This document shows positions 22,721 through 32,835 of a DNA stretch of 64,000 bases, piece by piece. The DNA lies in the NCBI GenBank assembly GCA_036250225.1, contig JAPZLL010000034.1, forward strand, positions 167,423 to 231,422, written 5' to 3'. A program made the position numbers and the translations under genes. The notes below the pieces were generated by a model that was not told the DNA's origin, did not search any database, and saw only the letters and a program-made list of their open reading frames with translations. Source of the DNA: Cercophora sp. LCS_1 (lineage: Eukaryota; Ascomycota; Sordariomycetes; Sordariales; Lasiosphaeriaceae). Position 1 is the stretch's first letter, and each line of letters opens with the position of its first letter.

Positions 22721-24028
22721 AGATAGAAATTCAATTGCGACAAGCACTGGATGTATCTCTAGTGCTCGTCGCTCTCTTGCACCATGATGACATGCCCGGC
22801 CCCCCCAATAACGCTCGCTCGTGTCACGCCTCGCCATCTTCAAGATACTCCAACCGTCGTCTCTTCGCCCGGGAGAGATTCTGGTAGCAATGGGCCCCGG
22901 GTGCTGGAGGGCCTTGTCGATGCCAGGGCGCTGCGCATAGTTGTTCGCCGCCCAGCGGTATCTCACCATCTCAACAAAGAGGCCGCCAACTGCTTATTCC
23001 GAGGCCGTCAAGAAGGTGATCTTAGCCTTGCGACCAAACGTCGACGTGAAGGAAAAGGCGAACAGGATATCGACCCCCGGTGAACAGCCCGCGCCGGGTA
23101 GCCCATCAGAGCTTCAATCACCCTCAGCCAATGCATCAGTTCAACACGCAGATACCGACTCAGCTCCGGAAACACTGGCAAGAACCCTTTCCTGAAGACC
23201 CCCTGTTTGAGACTGCACACACGCGGTCTCGCGAGGCTCAGTACAAGGACTGTTCAGGGCTGTTAGGCGATGGTTAGTAAAGTATTTTCACAGCAGGAGA
23301 AACACGGAAGAAGGCAAAGGCTAGATATTTGAAGCATTCTGGACAGTGGGCTCTGGGATTACGGGGTCCAGGCCCGGGCCCTGGATCCGGACCCTGAGCG
23401 TTGGTGATCCAAGACAGGGGAAGTAAACAAACGCTACAAACCCTAACCCTACTCAATGTGCACCTCCCACTTGGACAGCCATTGCAATGCCCAATGCAAA
23501 ACGGGGGTAGAGTGTTGATAGAAACTTACGTTGAGGCAAAATACAGCAGCACGGATCCGTCCGACACCAGCCCGTCGCCCAGCGCGGTTCCCTGCACCGT
23601 GGTCAAAGCCCACGCTGCCCGCTTCCATGGGTCAGCTTCAGAGTGCGGATTGAACTGAGTGCCATGGTAAAGCCGTTTCCCTGACGTACCATCGCGCTGG
23701 TCCCAATCCACCGTCCTAAGCTCGAATCAGGCAGGCCTGCAGCCGTGGATGAGTTTGAGCCCCTCCACATTCTAAGCGGAAGGGCATCAGGCCTAGGAGT
23801 CTTCGAACTGTGCTCATGGTTACATATACAGAAGGGTTTAATGGTACCGTTCGACGTCGCAACACTCCCACCTGCTCGGCCGGCAGCTGACTATCCAATT
23901 AGATTTGTAAGGGACTTATGCACCTAATGGGTAGGAAAACTTACTCTCCAACCACAATAGATATCCAAGTTAACACGCATGCGAACAAGCAGGGTCCCGG
24001 CACCCGCAGGTCACACTCCCTTATCCCC

Positions 24029-25283
24029 TTATCCCCTCATTTGCAAGGCGATGCTCAACAGATCGCCCAGCTGCGTCGACCCGTCCTCCCGCACGACCCC
24101 ATCCTCCAGATCCCTAAGGATAGCCTGGATGTAATCTCCAGCGCCCGAGAGGTGGAGTATGTGGCCGATGACAGAGTGAAGTGCGAGAAGCCGCTCCGAT
24201 GGAGGGTCAATTGACGGATGCGGGTATAATGTCCTCGTAACAGGGAACTGGTTTGAGAAAGGGAGAAAGCTGTTGATACGATAGGTATGCGGAGGAGCGT
24301 CTGCGCCTGCTATACGCTCGAAGTAGATATGGAACTGCCCAAAACGCTGGTGCATCTCAAGGCTGAGGGTAATGGCGTTATACGGCCGGTGCATATTGGT
24401 GCCTTCGATCACATGCATCACACCACTATCGAACATGTTGAGGATGGCAAGAGCGACTCCCCTCGACTCGTTCTGCTGTGAATTAGTATAACCCCATATG
24501 AAAGGGAATGTGCTCCAAACCAATTCGCCATTCTCCTCCTTTGTCAAAGCATGGGGGAGGATGTGCGCTACCTCAAGACCTCCATTGTTGCTCATATCGA
24601 GTGGATTTCCATCATCGTCTATAGCCGGAGGTCGCCTCAATCGTTCCAGTGCCTCCCTGATGTCAAAGGTGTGCGTAATAACGCAGCGATGACGGTCACG
24701 GGTAAGACAGGAGCCCTGCAGGGCTGACAAACGCTCAGGTGTTCCTATAAAGTCTTGTATCCGTTGTTTATCTTCCTGGGTTTGGGCTTCCTGCACAGCA
24801 GCGTGGTAGATGGGAGATGGCTGAGGCGTCTTGTTCGTGGTCGCTCATACTGTCAAATGTTAGCAAGAGGCTAGCAGGCCGGGAAATAGACATACGAGGG
24901 AGGAAGAAATTGGCCACAAGAAACTCGGCAAAACCGAACACCGCCTCGCGGAAATCTGCTATTGCGCTGTTGTCGCTGATGAGGTTGACATTGTCGTCGT
25001 CGAGCATCCCAATGGCGAGAGATCGGAAAAAAGCCCCAAGAAACCTGTCCTTCGACTCCGGGGAACGCGCATATTCGAATGTGAGGCGAACGAGGGCTGG
25101 GCGGTTGTACCCTTCGCCGTATCTAGGAACTGGCTGCTCAACAGCTTCGAAGTGACCAACGATACGACGGAACCTGCCAACTGCCTGTGCGCGCTCCTGC
25201 TCGTTTGCGAACAAGGGTTCGGCGGCGGAAAAGCCAATCAAGCCCTCCAGGGACGACTGGTGACGGTGCAGCAGAGCCACCAT
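24029..25283 (-). CDS. HNH-nuclease-domain protein (fungal HNH_2-like)
   Basis: Two exons on the minus strand: 25283-24896 and 24843-24029; about 400 residues. The N-terminal ~130 residues (SLEGLIGFSAAEPLF onward) are of unknown function. Exon 2 carries CVIT at ~183-186 and GLEVAHILPHAL with His near 223 and 227, plus a downstream Asn/His region, matching the HNH_2-type domain found in many fungal proteins of unknown role. The joint is awkward. The obvious CAG acceptor (CTAAC...GACAG) leads straight to a stop in the required phase; the next AG, six bases on, restores the frame. Either that weaker acceptor is used or the gene is slightly damaged. An upstream in-frame ATG at 25403 is possible. 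It sits alone in a repeat-rich island. Confidence 0.68.
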
Positions 25284-26318
25284 GGATGTGGTTGAAAAAG
25301 GCGGAAACTTCGCCCTCTCGGGGAAGTAGAAATAGAACAAAGCTGGTGAAGCGGCAGAAGGTGGACTGTGGGGGCGGTCCCTGTGAGCGCAGCGTATGTC
25401 CACGGGTCGGAGGCGCTACCGCAGCGCTTGATTAGGAGCTGTGGCGTCCAGCTTGCCCACTGTCAGGCCGCTGTTGATGGCACTGCGTTCAGGGTAGGGT
25501 ATGGCTCCGACTTTGCACTCGCGGACACAACAAGTAAATGTTGATACTCGGCTTCCGGCGGTATCACAATAACGAGGGCCGCTGTATCGTCTTTTCTAGG
25601 TCACTAGGACGCCGGACTGCAAATTGCCTTCTTATAAGGAATAATACTGCGTCAACGGACTAACGTGATGGTGACTTGCAAGGCCGTCAGCAGCGCTGTC
25701 ATGAACACCTTGATTATGTAATTGCGTGCTCGACGCATGACGCAGCAGCCCGCCCCGACTCACGATCGCACAGGGCCGTAAGTCACTGTCAATTTTTAGG
25801 GAGCGGGGCCATGGAGTCCCTCTGTCATGGGCCGCCAACGAGAACCAAAGCACAGGTCAGATCCGGTCAGATCGGTGGTACGATCGGTGGGTAGGTGGGT
25901 TCCTGCCTGTTTGTGCCATCTCACCTCTGCCCCCCATGTCTATTTCTATTCTGGTGCTTGACCCTGCCTGTCTCGGAAACACACGACAGGTGCGTTCTTG
26001 GCGACAGAAAGAACACATCACCGGTAACAAAGCTTCGTCTAGAAACGGAACTGAAATGGTGGCAAATGCACTAACAGGCTCAAGGTTCGAATCGTGCTCG
26101 TATCATGACGAAGAGGCGTTTTGCGCAACAGCACTACCATTGTGACGCATACAAACTAAAAAGTTAAATTCGCTGGGCATGCCCTTACCTTTAGGTATAA
26201 ATAGATAGCCTGCCCAAAAAATGTTGCCCACCCCCTTCCCCCCCCCTCAGCGGTGCTTGTTTTCCTCATCCGAAGACCTCGGATAGTCGTAACAGAGCTT
26301 CATTGGGGGACACCCTAA

Positions 26319-26329
26319 CCACTACACCA
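26319..26329 (-). promoter_or_regulatory. tRNA-like RNA polymerase III box A
   Basis: On the minus strand the 11-mer TGGTGTAGTGG matches the eukaryotic tRNA box A consensus TRGCNNAGYGG with one mismatch, inside the longer tRNA-like string GTGGTGTAGTGGTTAGG. The expected box B about 30-40 bp downstream is only weakly present (GTTACGACTATCC near 26280-26292). No cloverleaf can be drawn, so this is at best a tRNA-derived remnant such as a SINE head. Confidence 0.35.
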
Positions 26330-26429
26330 CAAACTACTTGGATAATGATGATTGGAAGCAAGCTGCTCCAAACGAGTTCAAGTACCTACCCCAGAGATCC
26401 TGGGAAGGTGTCAGGTGCAGTCTGCAGAA

Positions 26430-26508
26430 GGATCTGGGGGCATTGCAAGGGATCTGGGGGAGTTGCGAGGGATCTGGGGGAATTGCGAGGGATCTGGGGA
26501 AATTACTC
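26430..26508. repeat. 20-bp minisatellite, four units
   Basis: Four head-to-tail copies of GGATCTGGGGGAATTGCGAG with small differences: units start at 26430, 26450, 26470 and 26490, the last one shorter and more diverged. G-rich on the plus strand. Confidence 0.92.
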
Positions 26509-26713
26509 ACGACGTCCTACATTGGTGTCGTATCGGAAACGATGATGAAAGCATACTATAGGCCGCAGTCTGACCCTCTTGCTTTGCAGGGACAGAAAAG
26601 CAGTTCGGCCAGCTGAGTTTCCTGATTTTTCGTTTCCTGCGCACTTTTGCTTCATAAGCACATTCGTCCATTGTTCATCACATCGTTCACCTTTCACCCC
26701 ACTTGTCTGCTGT

Positions 26714-27000
26714 AGGACGTTTTTCATCCATCAGATCATTTTCAACCCATTCCATCCACTTGTCCGTTTTCTCCATCCATTCGTCCATCGCTGCAGGACG
26801 TTTATCTTCAGCCTCTATCTATCTATAGCCACAGCATGTTCATCTTCAACACTTATCCGTTCTATAACTACAGGACATTCATCACAATCTGCTCCGTTCC
26901 ATGGCAGACATTCATCTTCAACCCCAATCCGTTCATCGCAGACGTTCATCTTCAGCCCCAATCTGTTCCGTTACCCCAGGGACGTTCTTCATCATTTTTA
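26714..27000. repeat. Decayed tandem array, ~34-bp period
   Basis: A motif of the type RGACRTTCATCTTCA recurs near 26714, 26795, 26833 (variant), 26872, 26906, 26940 and 26980. The last four are spaced 34-40 bp apart, and the units at 26906 and 26940 are most alike. The tract is pyrimidine-rich on the plus strand. The open frame through it (26579-27001) is a by-product of the repeat. Confidence 0.65.
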
Positions 27001-29108
27001 ACCCCGTTTCGTGCCCGGCTGGAGTGAATAAACTTGTCTCATTTCGTGTCCCTGGAGCGGATAAGTTCCTCTAGATAGCCAGCAGGCAGAAAAAGGGCCT
27101 GTGTAAGGTTAACGTCAAATCCGCCTTACCCATTCCTTCAGGATCAGAGGATTGAGAGAATTGATTGGACCTATTAGTTGACTACTCACCTGGTAATGCA
27201 TAACTGTTACGGCCTGATCCAGGGGATGCCTGGCGAATACAGACCGTAGGGACGGACTCCCAAAGACGTTAGGGGCAGAATGACTGGGCGAAGGCTAGCA
27301 CAACCCTCAGGGTTAATACACTGTAAATCAGGTCGTAGTACCAGAGGTTTCAAACAAATAGTACTCTGAGAACAATGGATTCTCGCGACCGAATCTTAGA
27401 AAGCTCAATCGAGCGCCTCTCTACACCAGACACCGCCCCACGCAACCAGTGCCTGTCGTTTCCTGGATTTAGATGCTCATCACTGGATCGCTGTGCTGGT
27501 AGGTAGGACAGCGCCGTGTCTACCTCATCTTGTCTCGGCGGCGGTGAGCGCACATGTGCGAATGCAGGAAATGACTAGCGGAAGGTCGAGCACAGCATTG
27601 CTTTGTGTCGGTTACTGAGCCGATTGCCCCCGCCCCGTCGTCCCGAAAATGTGGCAGGAAGGAACGTTCGGACGTGAGCAGAAAAGTGGCCGGAAGTTCC
27701 CTGTCGTAGGGATTCTGCGCCGCGAAGCCGCCAATCATGGCCATTGCGATAGCCACTGGCCTCCTTACTCTCGCCTCCCTCTTGGCGTTGTGCCTGGCTC
27801 CCTGCAGCGAGCGTTCGTAGCGGCGATTCTGTGGAGAGAAACGACAAACGCCACTGGTCAAACCGCAAAGCGAAGAAACACAGGGCCAATCGGCGACCAG
27901 GACTGGGCGGTGGCACCCGCTTCTGAATCCACCGCCAGAAGCCTGCACCCAACCAAAGCGCTGGGCTGAGCTCCTCTGCCCCTGAACACCAGAACCCAAT
28001 CCCGACCTCGTCAGGTCCGGTCTGGCCGCGGCCATGATAGGATCTCGCGGCCTGACCAGGGCATGATGCCCACGATGCCCACAATGCCGGTGACCCTAGG
28101 CCTGCAGCTACTTGGGAAGCTGGGAGCGCATGGTCGGTTGGTTGAGGTCAACGGATAGGCGGAAGCTAGGTGTCACTCCACCGGTGTTGTCGTACGGTCA
28201 AGAGCTCAGGGGAAATAATGCCCTGCTTCTCGGAGGGAGCCGTTTTCTCCCTCACGTTCCTTTTAAACCTCACTCTGACCAAACCTCGTTAGTCTTTCCG
28301 AGTTTGTTACTCTGTTTCCCAACGTCTTTCTTTTCGTTTGCGGCCAGCAAGGTGTTGAGCTCCGTTGTCCTGCGCATCAAGGCCGCAAGACACTGTACGG
28401 CTCAAGATCCCCGCGTTCCATTCCATTCGTTTGCTGACGTCTCGACGTCGTCTTACATTCCAGCCTGGCGCGCAAAGTCACACTGATTCTAGCAAAATCA
28501 CGCTCTTTTGATCAACCGGGTTCAATAGCTATTGCCCGGATACCTTGGACAGAGGAAAGAAGCCCAGCAGCTCACCTTGACCCTTACCCCGCCAACATTG
28601 TTCACGAGCGCCCTCCTTTCAGTGAGCCCATTGACAAACTTTTCACGCGGTTACCACTATTGTAACCAACCAAACTTGAATCCACACGACCGACCTCAGG
28701 CGCGCCTGCCTCGTCGCAACTTCCTTGCCGAGAACACCAGATTGAAACAGCTTCCGGCGCCAACCAACTTCTGCCAGCAATTCTCAAGACCCTTGAAGAA
28801 TCACCACAAAGCAAACCGGCGCATAACCGCACAACCGGGGCTCAGGCCCGAGTGTGTCCGCTTTGTCCTAGACGGCGTCTTCGACAATACAATTGCGTTG
28901 TCTCGACAATCAGGCGCCTATTGTTCCTACCTGGAGTCTTTGTCGTCTGCGCACAATAGTGATGCCTAACGGTTCTAAAATCATTCAATAACACGGTGAG
29001 TCCTTCTCGAGGTTGCGCTGGAAACCTCGAGCACTCCAGCTGCTTCAACTCAAATTGTTACTTGCGTGCTGACAGGTCAGCTCCAGAATCTCACAACCCT
29101 CACCCACA

Positions 29109-30974
29109 ATGGATTTCGCTCGGCGGCTTTTGGCCGCTTCCCAAGCCAACACACCAAGCAGAATCCTGCGGATAAGAAACGAAGCGCATGCTGTAGCAAT
29201 ACCGAATCCTACCATTGCCCCCTTCAACACCGGCCTTAACGGGGTCAACCAGCCAATGAACTACCTCGTCACCGACTTGCTGTGGTGGAGTCTGGGAATC
29301 CTGGCCCTCGTCATCCTCAGCATCAGGATCATCGAACTGGCATGGGCGAGGCTGCGTCTTGTCTCGGCCATGTCTGTGTCCGGAGATAAGCAGGGCTTCT
29401 GGAAAGTAACGCAGTGGAGCTGGATGCCCTCGATCAAGAAGAACATCCTCTACGCGCCCCTCTGGAATAAGCGTCACAACCGGGAAATTCGGCTCTCGAG
29501 TGCTATCAACGTCGGGACCCTTCCCTCAAGATTTCACACGCTCATCCTGGCTGGCTACCTTGCAAGCAACCTCGGGTACATGCTCATTCTCAACTGGGCC
29601 ACCAAGAACAAGTATGAGCTTTGCGCCGAGCTCCGCGGTCGGTCCGGCACTCTCGCCTTGGTCAGCATGGTGCCGCTCATCATCTTCGCCGGCAGAAACA
29701 ACCCCCTGATCGGTCTCCTGCAGGTCAGCTTTGACACCTACAACCTCCTTCATCGCTGGATGGGCCGTGTTGTTGTTCTGGAGACGGTGATCCACTTTGG
29801 CGCTTGGGCTTACGTTCAACTGGCCGACGGTGGGTGGGCGAGCGTGAGGCAAAAGGTGGTTCACGACGTCTTTGTCACCTCCGGCACCATCGGGACGCTC
29901 GCTATGGTCATTCTCCTGATCCTTTCCCTCTCTCCAGTCAGACACGCGTTCTACGAGACCTTCTTGAGCAGCCACATCCTCCTCGCGGTCATCATCTTCG
30001 TCGGAACGCTTGTTCACTGCGTTTCTGCGACCGTGCCCGGCGGCCTTCCGCAGCTCCCGTGGATCATCGCCATCTTCATTTTGTGGATGCTCGAGAGGAC
30101 TGCCCGCATGTTCCGCCTGGCGTATTGCAACTGGTCGAGCCGTGGGTTCACGGAGGCTGTCATTGAGCCCATGCCCTGCGAGGCCTGCCGCATAACGATG
30201 CACCTTCCTCGTTTCGTTGATGTGAAGCCCGGCCAGCACGCCTACCTTCGGTTTGCCGGCATCAGCCCTTTCGAGAGCCACCCCTTCTCGATCGCATGGC
30301 ACGAGCACCAGTACAAGGATGTTCTCCCCATCAACGAAAAGGACAAGAACGGGCTCCGCACCCCGGAAACCACCACTGTCTCGTTCATCATCAGCGCCCA
30401 GACTGGATTCACCCGGAAACTCTACGAGACCGCAACCAGCACCGAGTCACAGACTATCAAGATGCGAGCGGCGTTCGAAGGGCCCTATGCTGGTCACCAC
30501 AGCCTTGACTCGTACGGACACTGCGTCCTGATCGCAGGCGCCTCTGGCATCACCCACCAGCTCAGCTATCTCAGGCACCTGATCGATGGGTTCAACAATG
30601 GCATCGTCGCTACCAGGCGGGTTACCCTGGTCTGGATCGTCCGCGATTACGATGCGCTGGAGTGGGCGCGGCCGTGGATGGATAAGATCCTTCGCATGCC
30701 GGGTCGTCGCGAGCTCGTCCGAATCAAAGTCTTCGTCACACGACCTAGGAGCGTGCAGCAGATTATGAGTTCCAGCTCGACAACAGTACACATCTTCCCC
30801 GGTCGGCCAAACATTCCCATGCTCCTCGGCAAGGAGGTTCAGGAGCAGATGGGGGCAATGTGTGTGACCGTCTGCGGACCCGGTGGGCTAGCCGACGACG
30901 TCCGCGATTCCGTGCGTAAGGTGCAGGATCAACGACATGTCGTCGACTTCATCGAGGAGGCTTTCACATGGTGA
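29109..30974 (+). CDS. Ferric reductase-type transmembrane oxidoreductase
   Basis: An intronless 621-residue FRE-family protein. An extracellular or lumenal N-tail is followed by a first helix near residues 55-80 and a core membrane domain between ~140 and ~340. Heme-ligand pairs with H-X13-H spacing are H215/H229 and H289/H303. The FAD-binding motif is HPFS at 391-394. The nucleotide loop reads GASGIT instead of the usual GGSGIT, and a terminal CGPGG motif follows. Such enzymes reduce Fe(III) or Cu(II) at the plasma membrane for uptake, or act at the vacuole. It lacks the long insert of the paralogue at 3553-6339 and is only distantly similar to it. Start chosen at the first ATG, in good context (CACAATGG). 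A 5' UTR intron is possible just upstream. Confidence 0.92.
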   Translation: MDFARRLLAASQANTPSRILRIRNEAHAVAIPNPTIAPFNTGLNGVNQPMNYLVTDLLWWSLGILALVILSIRIIELAWARLRLVSAMSVSGDKQGFWKVTQWSWMPSIKKNILYAPLWNKRHNREIRLSSAINVGTLPSRFHTLILAGYLASNLGYMLILNWATKNKYELCAELRGRSGTLALVSMVPLIIFAGRNNPLIGLLQVSFDTYNLLHRWMGRVVVLETVIHFGAWAYVQLADGGWASVRQKVVHDVFVTSGTIGTLAMVILLILSLSPVRHAFYETFLSSHILLAVIIFVGTLVHCVSATVPGGLPQLPWIIAIFILWMLERTARMFRLAYCNWSSRGFTEAVIEPMPCEACRITMHLPRFVDVKPGQHAYLRFAGISPFESHPFSIAWHEHQYKDVLPINEKDKNGLRTPETTTVSFIISAQTGFTRKLYETATSTESQTIKMRAAFEGPYAGHHSLDSYGHCVLIAGASGITHQLSYLRHLIDGFNNGIVATRRVTLVWIVRDYDALEWARPWMDKILRMPGRRELVRIKVFVTRPRSVQQIMSSSSTTVHIFPGRPNIPMLLGKEVQEQMGAMCVTVCGPGGLADDVRDSVRKVQDQRHVVDFIEEAFTW

Positions 30975-32835
30975 AGCCTGTCGATTCCATTCCTTCTTTC
31001 CTCGTTCATTTTTCGCCAGCATTGGCCAGGCCCCCGGCATACATACAAATTATATTCTATTCCATACGTTCCAGTGATATCCGGAGGAGATTTTGCTTTT
31101 CGTCTCATGTTGGGTTGTGAAGGTTGAGGATATGCATCGGACGCATTCTAAGGGCTGGCGTGTTTGAGTGTGTGTATATGTTTTCCACGTCCATAGAGTT
31201 CATCTGGGAGCTTGCGGGACATTGTGTATATAGCCCGGCAGTATCCGTACATAGACTACGCCAATAATGCGCTAGAAAGAGACCTACGGGGTCCTAACTG
31301 CATTACCTTCGATCCCACAACTCTCATGGTGAAATAGGACTGAGGATTTGACAATACGGTAGCCAAAGATGTGCTTCTCGATCCAGATGCAGAGAGGGGG
31401 AGAGACCAGACGCCTACAACGCTTTACTCACGTAGATCATTCGGCATTTCGTTAGCAGATCATCAAGCAACCCCTCCCGGACTCACACCTCGCCTCTCTG
31501 GTTAAACGGCGATCGACTCTCGCCATCTCCTGGGGAAATTGTTGTTGGCCATAAAGCGGCAGGCCACTTACATGGAGGACGTTGGAGGGCCGGGGAAGGC
31601 TCGTTGCAGCGGTTGAATAGGTACATATGCGGCCCGGTTCTCCCACCACCACCCCCCCCCCCCTTTTGTCCGGGATACCTCATGTGAACAGCAAACGGGA
31701 CGCCAAGGAAGCGGCAGGACCAACGGCAGGCAGTGGGATCAGATTGCCGAGGCCGTCTGGGTTACGTCTGGGTTGGGGTTGAGTTTCGCAGTTTCAACTC
31801 ATCGGTCAGTGAGCCCAAGATACTAGTAGCTTGATCATGTCGTCGGATGCCGTACGATTCAAGACGGGTGCTCGTTCCACAAAGGTAGGCACAAAGGTAG
31901 GCAGTCCGCACTGTTTGGTCGATTGGTTGTCGGCCGGCATCAAAAACAGGGCGCAGAGCCTTGTCAAGACCAAGCCATTTGGGCCGAGTGGGATGCGTGC
32001 AGCATCGCATTGATGCAGGTGATGCAGCCCCCCTTCGATTCTTGGTGGTGGTGGCCTCCACGTTTTCGAAGCGTGGGTGCAGACGGGGGTATCCGAAGTT
32101 CGGTTTCACACGGCCGTTGGCGGGCCAAATAGGCCCTAGGTTGGAGCTCCCCCGAGTCGGATGCCGACAGTCAGGTCATATCCAATGGCAAGAGCTGCGC
32201 CGGCCCCGCCTGCAGGGTCCCTTGCCCACTTGTGGGTGTGGATCAAAAAAGTTTGCAAAACGGAAACGGTTTAGCGTAAAGAACCCCGCGCCATCGAGGT
32301 GCCCTCCATTGCCCCTCGGTGTGCGTGTGTCAGCGTGTGGTGCTCTCAAGCAGCTTCAACCGGCAAGCACGTACTTGGAGTGGCAATGAGGCAGAAAGCC
32401 GTTTAGATGGAAATAGGTGGTGGGGCCGGAGACGAGAGAAAACTGGGGGGGCGCTTTCCAATTCCTTTTGTTTCGAGATGCTTTCGCCCTTTGCCGTGGA
32501 TCCCGTCTGCAGTCCCAGGTGACTGACCTTCCGGGAACTTACCTACATCGTCTTTTCCCACCTATGACTCAAGGTCTTCCATGTACTCTTCTCATTTCCT
32601 GACCAGATTCTCAACATAGTCTAATAGACTTCTTCGTTATATACGGTTTCGTAAATTTGGAGAGATCACACGAGCCCAGGACACCCAGGACACCCAGGAC
32701 GAAGGATCTCCAGTACGATCTTTGGAATTTGGACCCCTCATTCCGTCATTCATCCCAGCAAGGCCCCCCCAAAAAAAGCAATTCCATCTTCAAGCAAACC
32801 TTCGTTACTGCTAGAGCACCCCACATCCTGTCAAC
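30975..32835. other. Intergenic region; LEU4 promoter at right end
   Basis: A 1.9-kb spacer. The left part is the probable ferric reductase 3' UTR. A C homopolymer lies near 31656-31665. Frames at 31762-32389 are short and overlapping. The right end is the LEU4 promoter with a TGACTCA element. A GCCGGCCCCGCC stretch near 32197 is one mismatch from the Leu3-type CCGGNNCCGG; I do not count it as a site. Confidence 0.5.
32564..32572. promoter_or_regulatory. Gcn4/CPC-1-type site upstream of LEU4
   Basis: ATGACTCAA contains the full TGACTCA core, the binding site of the general amino-acid control bZIP factor (Gcn4 in yeast, CPC-1 in Neurospora). It lies about 265 bp before the LEU4 start codon, a normal promoter distance. 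A 7-bp core can occur by chance in a window this size, so the position is the main support. Confidence 0.55.

Larger units (their letters stand above)
20635..24028. other. Gene-poor island with decayed coding sequence
   Basis: About 3.4 kb without an intact gene. Several frames of 60-230 codons look protein-like in patches but are broken by stops and phase changes on both strands, as expected of pseudogenes or mutated repeats. A pair of diverged inverted fragments is listed separately. On the minus strand at 22031-22432 a frame with a CPRC...C-type patch and an acidic NPDEDWAKIS stretch could be a zinc-finger or bZIP-like remnant. A further protein-like patch at 22990-23195 (plus) has no recognisable domain. 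A short CCCTAACCCTA run occurs near 23440. Confidence 0.5.
25284..29108. other. Repeat-bearing intergenic region, no supported gene
   Basis: A 3.8-kb spacer between the HNH gene start and the second ferric reductase. It contains a 20-bp minisatellite, a decayed array of ~34-bp units, C homopolymers near 26240, and a tRNA-like box A, listed separately. Frames around 27520-28084 are overlapping and unconvincing. The last ~600 bp probably hold the promoter and leader of the reductase gene. A GTGAGT donor at 28996 and an acceptor at 29075 could define a 5' UTR intron. Confidence 0.5.

Noticed and set aside
26060..26110. tRNA-like GGTTCGAATC string
   Set aside because: Resembles a box B/T-loop, but no acceptor stem, D-arm or box A can be matched at proper spacing.
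26579..27001. 140-codon plus-strand frame
   Set aside because: Its Ser/His/Phe-rich pattern is produced by the decayed ~34-bp tandem repeat.
27205..27214. TGTTACGGCC as a possible LTR 5' end
   Set aside because: No matching LTR end, second copy, primer-binding site or coding remnant could be found nearby.
32190..32205. CCGGCCCCGC as a Leu3-type site upstream of LEU4
   Set aside because: One mismatch from CCGGNNCCGG in GC-rich sequence, about 640 bp from the start codon; too easily a chance match.
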